A stretch of 64,000 bases of DNA from Maritimibacter sp. HL-12 (GCF_900177545.1 NZ_FXBQ01000001.1:2288122-2352121); one strand, 5' to 3'; positions 25,494 through 35,033 are shown, numbered from the stretch's first letter. Notes: generated by a model from the letters alone, not told the origin. Numbers and translations: made by a program.

Positions 25494-26198
25494 TCAGGCG
25501 GGCACCGACTGCGCGGCCTGCGGGTGGGCGCGGGCCGAAGCGGTGTTGCGCCCGACGATGGCGGGGGCCTCGTGGATCAGCCGGTCATCGGTCAGGGCGT
25601 GCACCATGAACAGCGCGAAGTCGGTGCGGCGGGTCAGGTTGGAGACCAGCACCGGGTCGCCGACATGACGCGCCCAGACCGGCAGGCCCTCGCTCTCGCC
25701 CTCCTCCAGGTCGGAGCCGCGCACCACCGTCCAGAGCCGCTCGGAGGCGAAGATCCGGTTGGTGGCCTCGACCTGATCGTTCAGGTCGACGAGCCGCAAA
25801 GCGCGGGCGATCTTGCCAAAGACGGCGACGAAGGCCCTGAGTTTCAAGGAATAGCGGTCCTTGCCGTCGCGGCTGATATGCCAGCCGCAGGAGAAGATGA
25901 GCCGCGCACCGGGGTCGGCGAAGTCGAGCACCGCTTGCGCCGTGCCGGAGGCGTAGTTGTCGGTGCCCCAGGGGGCGAGCACGGTGAGCACGCCGTCACA
26001 GCCCCGCACCGCCGCCGCGATCACGTCGCGGTCGTTGGTGCGGCCGGGGAAGAGGGTGATCTGGTCCTTGAAGCGGTCGAGCTTTCCCACGCTTTCGGGG
26101 CGGCAGACACCCACCACCTCGTAGCCGCGGGCAAGGGCATGTTCGGTCATGTATTGGCCAAGTTTGCCGGAGATGCCGATGATGCAGATGCGTTTCAT
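25494..26198 (-). CDS. Atypical SDR / NAD(P)-binding (NmrA-like) protein
   Basis: A 234-residue Rossmann-fold protein with the N-terminal dinucleotide-binding motif GISGKLGQ (residues 8-15), VVGVCRPESV and the GVLTVLAPWG strand. It resembles NmrA-like or atypical short-chain dehydrogenase proteins, which may be reductases or redox sensors. It follows the DUF4386 gene after 57 bases and the pair is divergent from a LysR gene. The substrate is unknown. Confidence 0.75.
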   Translation of the reverse strand: MKRICIIGISGKLGQYMTEHALARGYEVVGVCRPESVGKLDRFKDQITLFPGRTNDRDVIAAAVRGCDGVLTVLAPWGTDNYASGTAQAVLDFADPGARLIFSCGWHISRDGKDRYSLKLRAFVAVFGKIARALRLVDLNDQVEATNRIFASERLWTVVRGSDLEEGESEGLPVWARHVGDPVLVSNLTRRTDFALFMVHALTDDRLIHEAPAIVGRNTASARAHPQAAQSVPA

Positions 26199-26255
26199 TG
26201 TCTTGTTCCTTTCGTATGCGGGCGCGGGCGGAGGGGCCGCCCGCGCGGTGTGGGC

Positions 26256-26978
26256 TCAAGCGAAGGCCGGGGCCGGGGTGGCCGGGCGCGGGCCACGGAT
26301 CAGCAGCCAGAGCGCGAAGCCGACCTCGGCAAGGGTGACGATGGCGAGGAAGGCGCCGGTGACCCCGTCGAACACCGCCGAGCCGGTCACCACGGTGGCC
26401 GAGAGCGTGTCGAGCAGGTAGCCGACCGAGCCGAGCGTCATCGCGTGGCCGAGCAGGCGCGGATAGCGGCCCGAGCGGGCGACGAGTTGGCCAAGAATGG
26501 CAAGGTGGATCGTGAAGAAGATCTGCCAGACCCAAACGCCGGCGTCGTGCACGCCGAGCATAAGGCCGGCGAGGTCAAACCGCTGCGCCTCGGAAAAGCT
26601 GGCGAGGGTGATGCCCGGATCGGCCAGCGCATAGGCAGCGGCATGGAAGAGCAGCATCGCGGCCATCACGCCGACCATCGAGAGCCGCGCCAAGGCAGCG
26701 GCGAAGGAGAGCGTGGCATTCACCGGCTTGAACATGAAGTAGAGCATCGCGGTCGCCATGATCTCGGCAATCAGGATCACCACCTCGCCGCCGATCCCGG
26801 CGGCATAAAGCCCGCGATTGGCGAGGATATTGGCGAATGTCGCCGCGGCATCGCCCGCCACCTGCAATTGCGAGGGCACCCAGAGGATGGAGAAACCGCC
26901 GGCGATGGCGATGGTGAAATAGAATGCGCCCGTGAGGCGGGCGTAGCTGCGGGACTGGGGATCGTTGAACGTCTGCAT
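26256..26978 (-). CDS. DUF4386-type integral membrane protein
   Basis: A 240-residue membrane protein with about six hydrophobic segments. It begins MQTFNDPQSRSYARLTGAF and has the family-like RLTGAFYFTIAIAGG opening. Visible helices include EVVILIAEIMATAMLYFMF and LSMVGVMAAMLLFHAA. Proteins of this family have no known biochemical role. It is the first gene of a two-gene unit with the NAD(P)-binding protein and is divergent from a LysR regulator, a combination suggestive of a stress- or redox-responsive unit. Confidence 0.7.
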   Translation of the reverse strand: MQTFNDPQSRSYARLTGAFYFTIAIAGGFSILWVPSQLQVAGDAAATFANILANRGLYAAGIGGEVVILIAEIMATAMLYFMFKPVNATLSFAAALARLSMVGVMAAMLLFHAAAYALADPGITLASFSEAQRFDLAGLMLGVHDAGVWVWQIFFTIHLAILGQLVARSGRYPRLLGHAMTLGSVGYLLDTLSATVVTGSAVFDGVTGAFLAIVTLAEVGFALWLLIRGPRPATPAPAFA

Positions 26979-27146
26979 TTTCGTTTCCTTTCAATAGGCA
27001 AGCCGGTATCTGGCGCTCTCGCGGCGGGGTGCGGGAGCGGGGGATGAACCTGAACTGTTCGAAGTCTGTCGCGGCACCTCGGAGGCGCAGGAAATGTATA
27101 CCGCCGCAGCCATCCAAAGAAAATTGACCAATATGGCTGGCGTGAT

Positions 27147-27160
27147 ATGCATTAATGCAT
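27147..27160. promoter_or_regulatory. Perfect palindrome overlapping the LysR gene start
   Basis: ATGCATTAATGCAT is a 14-base perfect palindrome whose last two bases are the first two of the ATG at 27159. If the GTG at 27174 is the true start, it would instead lie just upstream of it. It is a candidate autoregulatory site. Confidence 0.45.
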
Positions 27161-28043
27161 GGATTGGCGTTCTGTGAACTTCGACTGGAATCGCGCCCGG
27201 GCCTTTCTCGTCACCGCAGAGGAAGGCTCGCTGTCGGCCGCCGCGCGCGCGCTTGGCCTTGCCCAGCCCACGCTGGGCCGCCAGGTTGATGCGCTGGAGG
27301 AAGAGCTGGGCGTGGTGCTTTTCGAACGGGTCGGGCGCGGCCTCAGGCTGACCCCGGCGGGGCATGACCTGATCGAACACGTCCGCGCGATGGGTGAGGC
27401 GGCCACGCGGCTGTCGATGTCGGCCTATGGGCAGAACGAGGCGATGGAGGGCGAGGTCTCGATCACCGCGAGCGACGCCTACGCCGCGATGCTGCTGCCG
27501 CCGATCCTCGCCCGGTTGCACGCGGCAGAGCCGCGCATCCGGATCGAGCTGATCGCGGTCAACGACGCCTCCGACCTCCTGCGCCGGGAGGCCGATATCG
27601 CGATCCGCAATTTCCGCCCGAAAGAGCCCGATCTCGTCGCCCGCAAGGTCCGCGACGCGATCGGGCGCTTCTACGGTGCGCCTGCCTACCTGGAGCGCCA
27701 CGGCCCGTTCGAGACGCCGCAGGATCTCGCCCGCGCCACGTTCATCGACATCGATCCGAACGGCGCGCTGTTGCGGTGGTTCAACGGTCACGGCATCGCG
27801 GTGACCGAGGCCAGTTTTCCGCTACGCTGTGCCAGCTACCCGGCAATGTGGGCAATGGTGAAGCAGGGCCTTGGCCTTGGCCTCATCGACGACCGCCTCG
27901 GCGACGCCGATCCCGCCGTGCGCCGCGCGGTGCCGGGTTTTGCACCCTTCGAGTTCCCGGTCTGGCTGGTGGCGCACCGCGAGATCCACAAGAGCCGGCG
28001 GCTCCGCTTCGTGTTTGATTTCCTTGCCGAAGCCCTGAAGTAG
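27159..28043 (+). CDS. LysR-family transcriptional regulator
   Basis: A 294-residue LysR-type regulator with the winged helix FLVTAEEGSLSAAARALGL and QPTLGRQVDALEEELGV. The substrate-binding domain includes GEVSITASDAYAAMLLPP and GLGLIDDRL. It is divergent from the DUF4386 and NAD(P)-binding genes, its likely targets. The ATG at 27159 has no clear ribosome site; a GTG at 27174 would give the more typical LysR beginning VNFDWNRAR, so the start is uncertain by five residues. Confidence 0.87.
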   Translation: MDWRSVNFDWNRARAFLVTAEEGSLSAAARALGLAQPTLGRQVDALEEELGVVLFERVGRGLRLTPAGHDLIEHVRAMGEAATRLSMSAYGQNEAMEGEVSITASDAYAAMLLPPILARLHAAEPRIRIELIAVNDASDLLRREADIAIRNFRPKEPDLVARKVRDAIGRFYGAPAYLERHGPFETPQDLARATFIDIDPNGALLRWFNGHGIAVTEASFPLRCASYPAMWAMVKQGLGLGLIDDRLGDADPAVRRAVPGFAPFEFPVWLVAHREIHKSRRLRFVFDFLAEALK

Positions 28044-28047
28044 GGCG

Positions 28048-28800
28048 CTACTCCGAGATGAACCGCCGCAGCATCTCGGCCTCCTGACCTTCCATCAGCT
28101 TCTGGGCCGTCGCCATGTGATCGCGCATCACCAGCCGGGCGGTGTCGGCGTCGCCGATCCTGAGGGCGTCGATCAGTTCGATCTGGAACGCCTTGCCGCG
28201 CTCCCAGAGCTCCAGGTTGGGGGGGGAATAGAGCTTCCGATAGACGGTGAGATCGGACAGCATGTTGACCATGAAATCGATCAGGAAGCCAAGAAGCGGG
28301 TTCTCGGATTGGTCGGCCAGCAGGGCATGGAAGCGCAGCGAGGCAACGTGCTGTTCGCGTTCCTCGTCGAGCGAGCGCGCAGGCTCGGAATACTCCCCGA
28401 TGATCGCTTCGAGTTGACCGAGTATGTCTTCGGAGAGCTTGCCCGCAAGCGCGGCGGCCAGCTCGGGCTCCAGCACCCGGCGTAGGTCGTAGATGTCGCG
28501 GATCGTGAGGTTCTTGAAATAGAAGTAGTTGCCGAGCAGGGCACGGGCGCGCTCCTTCGAGACCTCGTGCACGAAGGTGCCGCCGCCCGGTCCGGTGCGG
28601 CTTTTTACCAGTCCCTGCGCCTCGAGAATACGCATCGCTTCGCGGATCGTGCCCTTGGCCATGCCGAACCGTTCGATCAGTTCCGGTTCGGATGGCAGCC
28701 GGTCACCGGCGCTGAAATGTTCCTGCACGATCCAGGTCTTGATCGCCTCGGCCACTTGTGCGGGACGGCTCATGCGCGGACGGTCGGGGTCAGTATTCAT
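28048..28800 (-). CDS. GntR/FadR-subfamily transcriptional regulator
   Basis: A 250-residue regulator with a GntR winged helix (AGDRLPSEPELIERFGMAKG, then TIREAMRILEAQGLV) and an all-helical FCD effector domain carrying the metal-site style LRFHALLA and RDHMATAQ. FadR-type proteins respond to small organic acids or related metabolites. The gene overlaps the upstream ATPase gene by 11 bases, so it is the last gene of the importer operon and probably controls it. A start at 28773 (MSRPAQVAEAI) is the alternative. Confidence 0.87.
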   Translation of the reverse strand: MNTDPDRPRMSRPAQVAEAIKTWIVQEHFSAGDRLPSEPELIERFGMAKGTIREAMRILEAQGLVKSRTGPGGGTFVHEVSKERARALLGNYFYFKNLTIRDIYDLRRVLEPELAAALAGKLSEDILGQLEAIIGEYSEPARSLDEEREQHVASLRFHALLADQSENPLLGFLIDFMVNMLSDLTVYRKLYSPPNLELWERGKAFQIELIDALRIGDADTARLVMRDHMATAQKLMEGQEAEMLRRFISE

Positions 28801-29746
28801 GCGGGTGAATGCAGGCGGCAAGTTGATGCTCTCCCAGTGGTCTCAGGTCCGGTACTTCGGCCACGCATTCCGGAGTCGCGCGCGGGCAGCGCCCGGCAAA
28901 GGCGCAGCCGGGCGGCGGGTTCAGCGGATCGGGCAATTCGCTGTCCTTCTGCTCGGGGGCCTTGAGGGGCCTGCCGACAACCGGCGCGCTGTCTGCCAGG
29001 AGTTTCGTATAGGGGTGCCGGGGCGTCTTGAAAACCTCTTCGGCGGGGCCGACTTCCACCACCGTGCCGAAGTAGAGCACGAGGATGCGGTCCGAAACCG
29101 CCTCGACCACGGCGAGATCGTGGGAGATGAACAGGTAGGTAAGGTTGAATTCGCCCTTCAGATCGGCCAGCAGGTTGAGCACCTGCGCCTGCACCGACAC
29201 GTCAAGCGCGCTCACCGGCTCGTCGAGGATGATGATCCGCGGTGCCGCGGCGAGCGCGCGGGCAACGCCGATGCGCTGTGCCTGACCGCCGGAAAACTCG
29301 TGCGGGTAGCGGTCGAGAAACTCCTCTCGCAGGTTCACGCTGGCGAAGATCTCGCGGATGCGCGCGGCACGCTCCGCGCGGCCCATGCCATAGAGGCGCT
29401 TGAGTGGTGCCTCCATGATCTGGCGGATCGTCTTGCGCGGGTTGAGCGACGATACCGGGTCCTGGAACACGTACTGGATCAGCTTGCCGAAAGCCGCCGG
29501 ATCGGCGTTGTCGAGCGGCTTGCCCTCGATCTCGATCCGCCCGGTGGTGGGTTCGAGCAACCCCACCAGCATCCGCGCGAGGGTCGACTTGCCGCAACCG
29601 CTCTCGCCGACGATTCCCAGCGTTTCCCCCTTGGCCACCTCGAACGACATCGGACGCACCGCCCGCACCGCCGCCTTCGGCGCACGAAACAGCCCGCCGC
29701 CGACCGGGAAGGTTTTGGAAAGATCGTCTACCTTCAGGGCGGTCAT
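28790..29746 (-). CDS. Peptide-type ABC importer ATPase (DppF/OppF-like)
   Basis: A 318-residue ATP-binding subunit energising uptake. Walker A is GESGCGKST, the Q-loop lies in VFQDPVSSLNPR, the signature is FSGGQAQR and Walker B is IIILDEP. The C-terminal OppF/DppF extension with four cysteines (PGCAFAGRCP and later C...ACIHPHEY) is the oligopeptide-family type that can hold an iron-sulphur cluster. The ATG at 29746 overlaps the upstream gene's stop (ATGA). Confidence 0.92.
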   Translation of the reverse strand: MTALKVDDLSKTFPVGGGLFRAPKAAVRAVRPMSFEVAKGETLGIVGESGCGKSTLARMLVGLLEPTTGRIEIEGKPLDNADPAAFGKLIQYVFQDPVSSLNPRKTIRQIMEAPLKRLYGMGRAERAARIREIFASVNLREEFLDRYPHEFSGGQAQRIGVARALAAAPRIIILDEPVSALDVSVQAQVLNLLADLKGEFNLTYLFISHDLAVVEAVSDRILVLYFGTVVEVGPAEEVFKTPRHPYTKLLADSAPVVGRPLKAPEQKDSELPDPLNPPPGCAFAGRCPRATPECVAEVPDLRPLGEHQLAACIHPHEY

Positions 29747-31614
29747 GCCAGCTCCTCCTCGGGGTGGATACAGCGCGCGGTGTGGGTTTCGGTGCCTTCG
29801 AGCAAGATCTCGCCCTCGCGGCACGCGTCGGTCGCCTTGTGGCAGCGCGGCGCGAAGGCGCAGCCGGGCGGCAGATCATGCACCTGCGGCGGCAAACCGG
29901 GGATCGCCGCAAGACGGCGCTTGCCGCCCCCCAGTTCGGGCACGCAGGCCATGAGCTTCTTGGTGTAGGGATGGGCCGGGTGTTCGAGGATCGTCTCGGT
30001 CGGCCCTTCCTCCACGATCCGGCCGGCATACATCACCGCGACCCGGTCGCACAATTGTGCCACCACGCCGAAATCATGGGTGATGAAGATGATCGCGAGC
30101 CCCCGTTCGCGGCGCAAATCGTCAAGCAGGCTCAGGATCTGGGCCTGCACCGTCACGTCGAGCGCGGTGGTGGGCTCGTCGGCGATGATCACGTCGGGAT
30201 CGTTCGCCATGGCCATGGCGATGCCCACCCGCTGGCGCATGCCGCCCGACATTTCGTGTGGGAAGTTGCGAATGCGGCTTTCCGGGTTGGGGATGCGCAC
30301 GGCCCGGAACAACTCGATCGCCTTTGCGCGGGCCTCGGCCTCGGGCACCCGGTTGTGGGCCTGGATCGCCTCGATCAACTGGTCGCCGACACGGTAGAGC
30401 GGGTGCAGCGTGCTGAGCGGGTCCTGGAAGATGTAAGCCACGTTCCGGCCCCGCTTGGCGCGCAGGCTGTCATAACTTGCCGCAAGCAGGTCTTCGCTGT
30501 CGTAGCGCACCGCGCCGCCGGTGATGACCCCGGGGGGCGAGGCGACGAGCCCCATCACGCTGAGCGCGGTGACCGATTTGCCGGAACCGGATTCGCCGAT
30601 CACCCCGACAGCTTCGCCCGGGTTCACATGCAGGGAAACCTGGTTCACAGCCCGGTAGATGCGCGGGCCGACATGAAACTGCGTCTCCAGCTCCTGGATG
30701 TTGAGCAGCCCCTTCTGGTCGGCGCGCGGCACGTTGCCGCGACGCTCGACGAGCGTGACGGCGCGTGGCCGGGTCAGCGCGCCCGAGCGCAGCCGCGGGT
30801 CGAGCGCATCGCGCACGCCGTCGCCGAGCAGGTTGATGCTCATCACGATCAGGAAGATCATCACCCCCGGCACGATCGAGGTATGCGGCGCTGTGATCAG
30901 CGCCGAGCGGGCCTCGCCCAGAATCGAGCCGAGGTCGGCCTGTGGCGGCTGGCTGCCGAGGCCGAGAAACGACAGGCCCGCGGTTTCGAGGATCATCCAG
31001 CCCACGGTGGTCGACATCGCGATCACGATGGTGGAGGCGACGTTGGGCAGAAGCTCGGTGAGGATGATCCGCCCGTGCCCCATGCCCGCCAGCCGCGCCG
31101 CGTCGATGAATTCGCGGCCCGCGAGCCCGACGGTCACGCCACGGATGTTGCGCGCAAAGAACGGGATGTTGACGGCGGCCACCGCGATCAGCGCGTTGGT
31201 CAGCCCCGGCCCGAGGGCGGCGACGATCGCGAGCGCGAGCAGGATGTAGGGAAAGGCCATCAGCATGTCGACGCCGCGCATGATCACGTTGTCGGTGCGA
31301 CCGCCAAAATACCCGGCGATGATGCCAATCGCGGAGCCGACGCTGGCGGCGATCAGGGCGGCGAAGATGCCCACGGCGAGCGAGAGCCGCGTGCCCCAGA
31401 GCAGCCGCGACAACAGATCGCGCCCGAGGTGGTCGGTGCCGAGCAGGTGGCCTTCGGTGAACGGCCGCTTGAACCGGTCGCCGGTGGCGATGGCGTCGGG
31501 GTCGGCGAGCGGCAGGAGCGGGGTGATCAGCGCAAGGATCAGGATCGCCGAGAGCACCACCGCGCCCATCGCCGCCAGCCGGTTGCGAAACAGGAGCTTG
31601 AGAAAGGCGATCAT
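29743..31614 (-). CDS. Fused ABC importer permease (DppC-like) and ATPase (DppD-like)
   Basis: A 623-residue natural fusion. Residues 1 to about 275 are a DppC-type permease with the BPD motif region [13 protein letters not shown] and several membrane helices. Residues from about 305 on are a complete DppD-type ATPase (Walker A GESGSGKS, signature MSGGMRQR, Walker B VIIADEP, and the C-terminal cysteine motif PGCAFAPRC). The linker ([17 protein letters not shown]) is short, and no stop or frameshift separates the halves. Both neighbours overlap it by 4 bases, so the operon is fully coupled. Confidence 0.9.
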   Translation of the reverse strand: MIAFLKLLFRNRLAAMGAVVLSAILILALITPLLPLADPDAIATGDRFKRPFTEGHLLGTDHLGRDLLSRLLWGTRLSLAVGIFAALIAASVGSAIGIIAGYFGGRTDNVIMRGVDMLMAFPYILLALAIVAALGPGLTNALIAVAAVNIPFFARNIRGVTVGLAGREFIDAARLAGMGHGRIILTELLPNVASTIVIAMSTTVGWMILETAGLSFLGLGSQPPQADLGSILGEARSALITAPHTSIVPGVMIFLIVMSINLLGDGVRDALDPRLRSGALTRPRAVTLVERRGNVPRADQKGLLNIQELETQFHVGPRIYRAVNQVSLHVNPGEAVGVIGESGSGKSVTALSVMGLVASPPGVITGGAVRYDSEDLLAASYDSLRAKRGRNVAYIFQDPLSTLHPLYRVGDQLIEAIQAHNRVPEAEARAKAIELFRAVRIPNPESRIRNFPHEMSGGMRQRVGIAMAMANDPDVIIADEPTTALDVTVQAQILSLLDDLRRERGLAIIFITHDFGVVAQLCDRVAVMYAGRIVEEGPTETILEHPAHPYTKKLMACVPELGGGKRRLAAIPGLPPQVHDLPPGCAFAPRCHKATDACREGEILLEGTETHTARCIHPEEELA

Positions 31615-32558
31615 GTCTTGATCCTCGGATCGAGCAGCGACTGCGCCACGTCCACGACGATGTTGAAGAACACGTAGCAGGCCGCGACAAAGACGACGCC
31701 GCCCTGCACCAGCAGAAGATCGCGCTTGAGGATCGCGTCAACCAGCATCCGGCCAACACCGGGCCACTGGAACACCAGCTCGATATAGACCGATCCCGAC
31801 AGCACGAAGCCGGCCTGGATGCCGAGCACCGGGATGATCGACACCATCGCCGAGCGCATGGCATGGCCCATGATCACCCGGCGTTCGTCGACCCCCTTGG
31901 CGCGCGCCGTCCGGATGTAGTCCTGCCGCAGAACTTCGAGCATGGCCGAGCGTGACAGCCGCGCGATCACCCCGGTGGCCACCACAGCCAGCGCCGAGGC
32001 GGGCATGATCAGGTGGCGGATGAGGTCGAGCATATCGCCGCCGCCATAGATCGCGTACATCCCCGAAACCGGCAGCCAGCGCAGGTTTACCGCGAACAGC
32101 AGGATCATCATCATCCCGAGGAAGAACGATGGCACCGAGATGCCGATGATCACGGTGAAGGTGATCAGCTTGTCGGCCAGCCCGTATTGCCGCGCCGCCG
32201 ATACGACACCGGCGAGGATACCAAGCAGCGAGGCCAGCACGAAGCTCACCCCGGCGAGCACAAGCGTGGCGCTGAACCGGTCGAGGATCTCGTCGAAGAC
32301 CGGGCGGTTGAGGCTGAAGGAGCGGCCGAAATCGCCGGTGAGCATGTTGCCCAGCCAGATGAAATACCGCTGCACGATCGGTTTATCGAGGCCGAGATCG
32401 CGGTTGATCTTGGCCACGTTTTCCGGCGTGGCATAGCTGCCGAGGATCGCCGTGGCCGGGTCGCCCGGGATCATCGCCATGATCAGGAACACGATGACGG
32501 TGATGCCGAGCAGCACCGGGATCGCGGATAGAAGTCGTTTCAGGATATAGGCGCCCAT
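31611..32558 (-). CDS. Peptide-type ABC importer permease (DppB-like)
   Basis: A 315-residue inner-membrane permease of the DppB/OppB type: N-terminal MGAYILKRLLSAIPVLLGI, six predicted helices, and the cytoplasmic coupling segment QDYIRTARAKGVDE. It forms the channel with the permease half of the fused downstream protein. It overlaps that gene's start by 4 bases. The substrate-binding protein gene lies upstream, separated by 129 bases containing hairpins. Confidence 0.92.
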   Translation of the reverse strand: MGAYILKRLLSAIPVLLGITVIVFLIMAMIPGDPATAILGSYATPENVAKINRDLGLDKPIVQRYFIWLGNMLTGDFGRSFSLNRPVFDEILDRFSATLVLAGVSFVLASLLGILAGVVSAARQYGLADKLITFTVIIGISVPSFFLGMMMILLFAVNLRWLPVSGMYAIYGGGDMLDLIRHLIMPASALAVVATGVIARLSRSAMLEVLRQDYIRTARAKGVDERRVIMGHAMRSAMVSIIPVLGIQAGFVLSGSVYIELVFQWPGVGRMLVDAILKRDLLLVQGGVVFVAACYVFFNIVVDVAQSLLDPRIKT

Positions 32559-32601
32559 GGCACTCCCCCCGGTGTCGAAAAGGCGTCAGCCCCCTTTTGC
32601 C

Positions 32602-32652
32602 CTTCTCGGGTCAAAAAATACCTCGGGGGGCGCGGGGGGCAGAGCCCCCCGC
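32602..32652. repeat. Dispersed GC-hairpin repeat, copy 1
   Basis: GCGGGGGGC-AGA-GCCCCCCGC forms a 9-bp hairpin (32632-32652), adjoined on the left by a conserved tail that includes AAATACCTCGGGGGG and GGTCAAA. Read on the minus strand, this 50-base unit is nearly identical to 45463-45512. The copies lie in unrelated intergenic regions, so this is an interspersed palindromic repeat family. Confidence 0.7.
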
Positions 32653-32658
32653 ATGGAT

Positions 32659-32680
32659 CGGGCCGCCGCAAAGCGGCCCG
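32659..32680 (-). terminator. Hairpin after the substrate-binding protein gene
   Basis: CGGGCCGC (32659-32666) pairs with GCGGCCCG (32673-32680) just downstream of the substrate-binding protein stop. Only a short T-run is present, so it may act to raise the level of the binding-protein message over the downstream permease genes. Confidence 0.5.
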
Positions 32681-32687
32681 AAACTTC

Positions 32688-34265
32688 TCAGTTCTTCACC
32701 ACGTCTTGCAGCAGGAGCAGGAACGAAGGCTCGAGGTCGAAGTTCTCCACCTTGTCGCTGGTCACCGCGTTCTGTTTCCAGTTTGCCACGAAAACCCAGG
32801 GCGCGTCGTCCTGCACGATGGCCTGCATCTCCTTGTAGAGCTCCGCGCGGCGGTCCTGATCGGTGGCAACGCGGGCCTCTTCGAGCAGCTTATCAACCTC
32901 GGGGTTGGAGTAGTAGCCCGAGTTGAAGCCGCCCGCATCGGGCCATGCATCGGTGCGCAGGGCAAGGAAGGGCAGGGTGTCGGGATCATTGGTCATCCAT
33001 GCCATCTCGGCCATGTCGGCCTTGCCTTCAAGACCGGGGTTCACCTCGCCAAGGAAGGTGTTCCACTCGTAGGTCTCGATATTCACATCGAGCCCCACCG
33101 CCTTGAGATCGGCCTGGATCGCGGTGCCCATCGGGATCGGATCGAGCATCCCCGAACCGCCTTCGGTGACATAGAAGGTCAGCTCCGCGCCCTCCGCATC
33201 GGCCTCTGCGAGCAATTCGCGCGCGCGGTCGGGGTCGTAGGGGTAGGGGTCGAGATCCTCGTTATAGGCCCAGGCGAAAGCGGGCGGAATCGGCCCGGCC
33301 GCCACCTCTGCGGTGCCTTCGAGCACGTCGGTGACGATCGCTTCCTTGTTGATCGCGTAGTTCGCGGCCTGGCGCACGCGCTTGTCCGCGAAGGGCCCTT
33401 CCTTGGCGTTCAGGATCAGGAACCACACGTGCGGCCCGGCCTGTTCGACAACGTTGAAACTCTCGTCGCGGAACTCGCTGAGCGCGGTCGGCGGGACTTC
33501 CACCATCATGTCGATCCCGCCCGAAAGCATCTCGGCCACGCGGGTGTTGGCATCGGTGATCGGGCGGAACACCACCGCGTCGGTGCCGGCGGGCTCGCCC
33601 CAGTAATCGGGGTTCTTCTCGACCACCACCGCCTCGTTCGAACGCCACTCGCCGAACCTGAACGGGCCGGTGCCCGACGGGTTGCGGCCGAAATCGTCGC
33701 CATGGGCCTCCACCGCGGCGGGCGAGACCATAAGCCCGGTCGGGTAGGCGAGGTTCGACAGGAACGGTGCGTAGGGTTCGTTGAGCGTGAACTGCACGGT
33801 CAGGTCATCGACCACGGTGGTTTCCTCAACCGCCGAGAAGAAGAAGGCGAGCGGGAAGGGGCCGGTATCGTGGTAGGGGTGATCCTCGTTCAGCATCCGG
33901 TCGAAATTGAACTTCACGGCCTCGGCGTTGAACGGGGTGCCGTCGTGGAAGGTCACGCCTTCGCGCAGCTTGAAGGTGTAGACGGTGCCGTCTTCCGAAA
34001 CCTCCCAGCTCTCGGCGAGGCCGGGCGCCACTTCCAGCGTGCCGGGGGCGTATTGCAGCAGGCCCTCGTAGAGATTCACGAGGATGCGGAAATCGTTCAC
34101 CGCGGTCACCGCGGCCGGATCGAGCGATTTCGGCTCGGCGATCTGGCCGACGACGAGCACGCCGGGCGGGGTCTGCGCCAGCGCGGGCGCGCCGAGGCTG
34201 GCCGCCATCGCCATGCCTGCGGCGGCGGCGAACAGGCTGCGCCGCGTCCATTCAATCGGTTTCAT
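32688..34265 (-). CDS. Periplasmic substrate-binding protein of a peptide-type ABC importer
   Basis: A 525-residue family 5 extracellular solute-binding protein. The leader MKPIEWTRRSLFAAAAG has an RR pair and ends near APALAQ. The body shows the SBP_bac_5 pieces FKLREGVTFHDGTPFNAEAVKFN-like FHDGTPFNAEAV, RQAANYAINKEA and YPYDPDRARELLAEA. It should capture the ligand (peptides or peptide-like or amide compounds) for the downstream permease/ATPase genes. The ATG at 34265 is chosen because the upstream frame has no leader character. It is divergent from the DUF1028 gene. Confidence 0.92.
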   Translation of the reverse strand: MKPIEWTRRSLFAAAAGMAMAASLGAPALAQTPPGVLVVGQIAEPKSLDPAAVTAVNDFRILVNLYEGLLQYAPGTLEVAPGLAESWEVSEDGTVYTFKLREGVTFHDGTPFNAEAVKFNFDRMLNEDHPYHDTGPFPLAFFFSAVEETTVVDDLTVQFTLNEPYAPFLSNLAYPTGLMVSPAAVEAHGDDFGRNPSGTGPFRFGEWRSNEAVVVEKNPDYWGEPAGTDAVVFRPITDANTRVAEMLSGGIDMMVEVPPTALSEFRDESFNVVEQAGPHVWFLILNAKEGPFADKRVRQAANYAINKEAIVTDVLEGTAEVAAGPIPPAFAWAYNEDLDPYPYDPDRARELLAEADAEGAELTFYVTEGGSGMLDPIPMGTAIQADLKAVGLDVNIETYEWNTFLGEVNPGLEGKADMAEMAWMTNDPDTLPFLALRTDAWPDAGGFNSGYYSNPEVDKLLEEARVATDQDRRAELYKEMQAIVQDDAPWVFVANWKQNAVTSDKVENFDLEPSFLLLLQDVVKN

Positions 34266-34301
34266 GTCAGGCTCTCCCAGTTGGTTTGGATGGGCGATAA
34301 T

Positions 34302-34338
34302 TATCATGATTAATTGTTTCCGTCAATTTTTCATGATA
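34302..34338. promoter_or_regulatory. Inverted TATCATGA repeats, candidate GntR operator
   Basis: TATCATGA (34302-34309) and its reverse complement TCATGATA (34331-34338) lie in the AT-rich gap between the divergent importer and DUF1028 genes. Each contains the palindrome TCATGA. The GntR-type regulator encoded in the same cluster is the natural candidate to bind here. Confidence 0.45.
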
Positions 34339-34367
34339 GATGGAAACATGCGAAACACGGAGCAGAC

Positions 34368-35033
34368 ATGACCTTTTCACTTCTTGCCCGCGATCCCGAG
34401 ACCGGTGCCATCGGGGGTGCCGCGGCAACCGGCAGCCTCTGCGTTGGCGGATGGGTCTTGCGCGGCAATCTTGCCGGCGGAATGAGCGCGAGCCAGGGCA
34501 TGGCCCCGTCCAGCTTCTGGGGCGAGGTCGTGCTTGATCTGATGGCGGCCGGAGCCAGCGCGCAAAAGGCGATCGAGGTTGTCACCGGCCCGGATGCGGG
34601 CCGCGCGCAACGCCAGTTGGCGGCGTTGCCGCTGGTCGGCGCGGGCGCGGTTTTCACCGGTGCCGAGAACACCCCGGAACGGGCCGAACGGCTGTTCGAG
34701 GGCGGCGTGGCGGCGGGCAACATGCTGGCCGGACCCGAGGTTGTCGAGGCATTGGTGGATGGCTTCCTCAAAGCGTCGGGCAGCTTTCCCGAGCGCCTGC
34801 TCGCGGGCCTGCGCGCCGCCGATTCGGCGGGCAGCGATTCGCGCGGTCTGATGTCGGCGGCGCTGCTGGTGCTCTCGCCGTCCCACGCGCCGCTCACCCT
34901 GCGGATCGACCATGCCGACGATCCGCTCGCCGCGCTCGAAGCCCTGCACCGTCGCGCCACGACGGGCGATTATGCCGATTGGGCCCGCCAGGTGCCCTGC
35001 CTCGACGACCCGGAGCGCACCTATGAAAACTGA
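34368..35033 (+). CDS. DUF1028 protein (Ntn-hydrolase-like)
   Basis: A 221-residue protein of the DUF1028 family, which has an N-terminal-nucleophile hydrolase-like fold. It begins MTFSLLARDPETGAIGGAAAT, the diagnostic start, and includes GGMSASQGMAPSSFWG and GAVFTGAENTP. Threonine 2 would be the nucleophile if the methionine is removed. Family members occur near peptide importers and amidohydrolases, as here. It overlaps the downstream M20 gene by 11 bases, indicating a shared pathway, probably hydrolysis of an imported amide or peptide-like compound. Confidence 0.85.
   Translation: MTFSLLARDPETGAIGGAAATGSLCVGGWVLRGNLAGGMSASQGMAPSSFWGEVVLDLMAAGASAQKAIEVVTGPDAGRAQRQLAALPLVGAGAVFTGAENTPERAERLFEGGVAAGNMLAGPEVVEALVDGFLKASGSFPERLLAGLRAADSAGSDSRGLMSAALLVLSPSHAPLTLRIDHADDPLAALEALHRRATTGDYADWARQVPCLDDPERTYEN

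Noticed and set aside
29764-31677. Plus-strand open frame of more than 600 codons opposite the fused permease-ATPase
   Set aside because: The opposite strand encodes all expected ABC motifs; this frame is rich in His/Arg/Asp with no domain.
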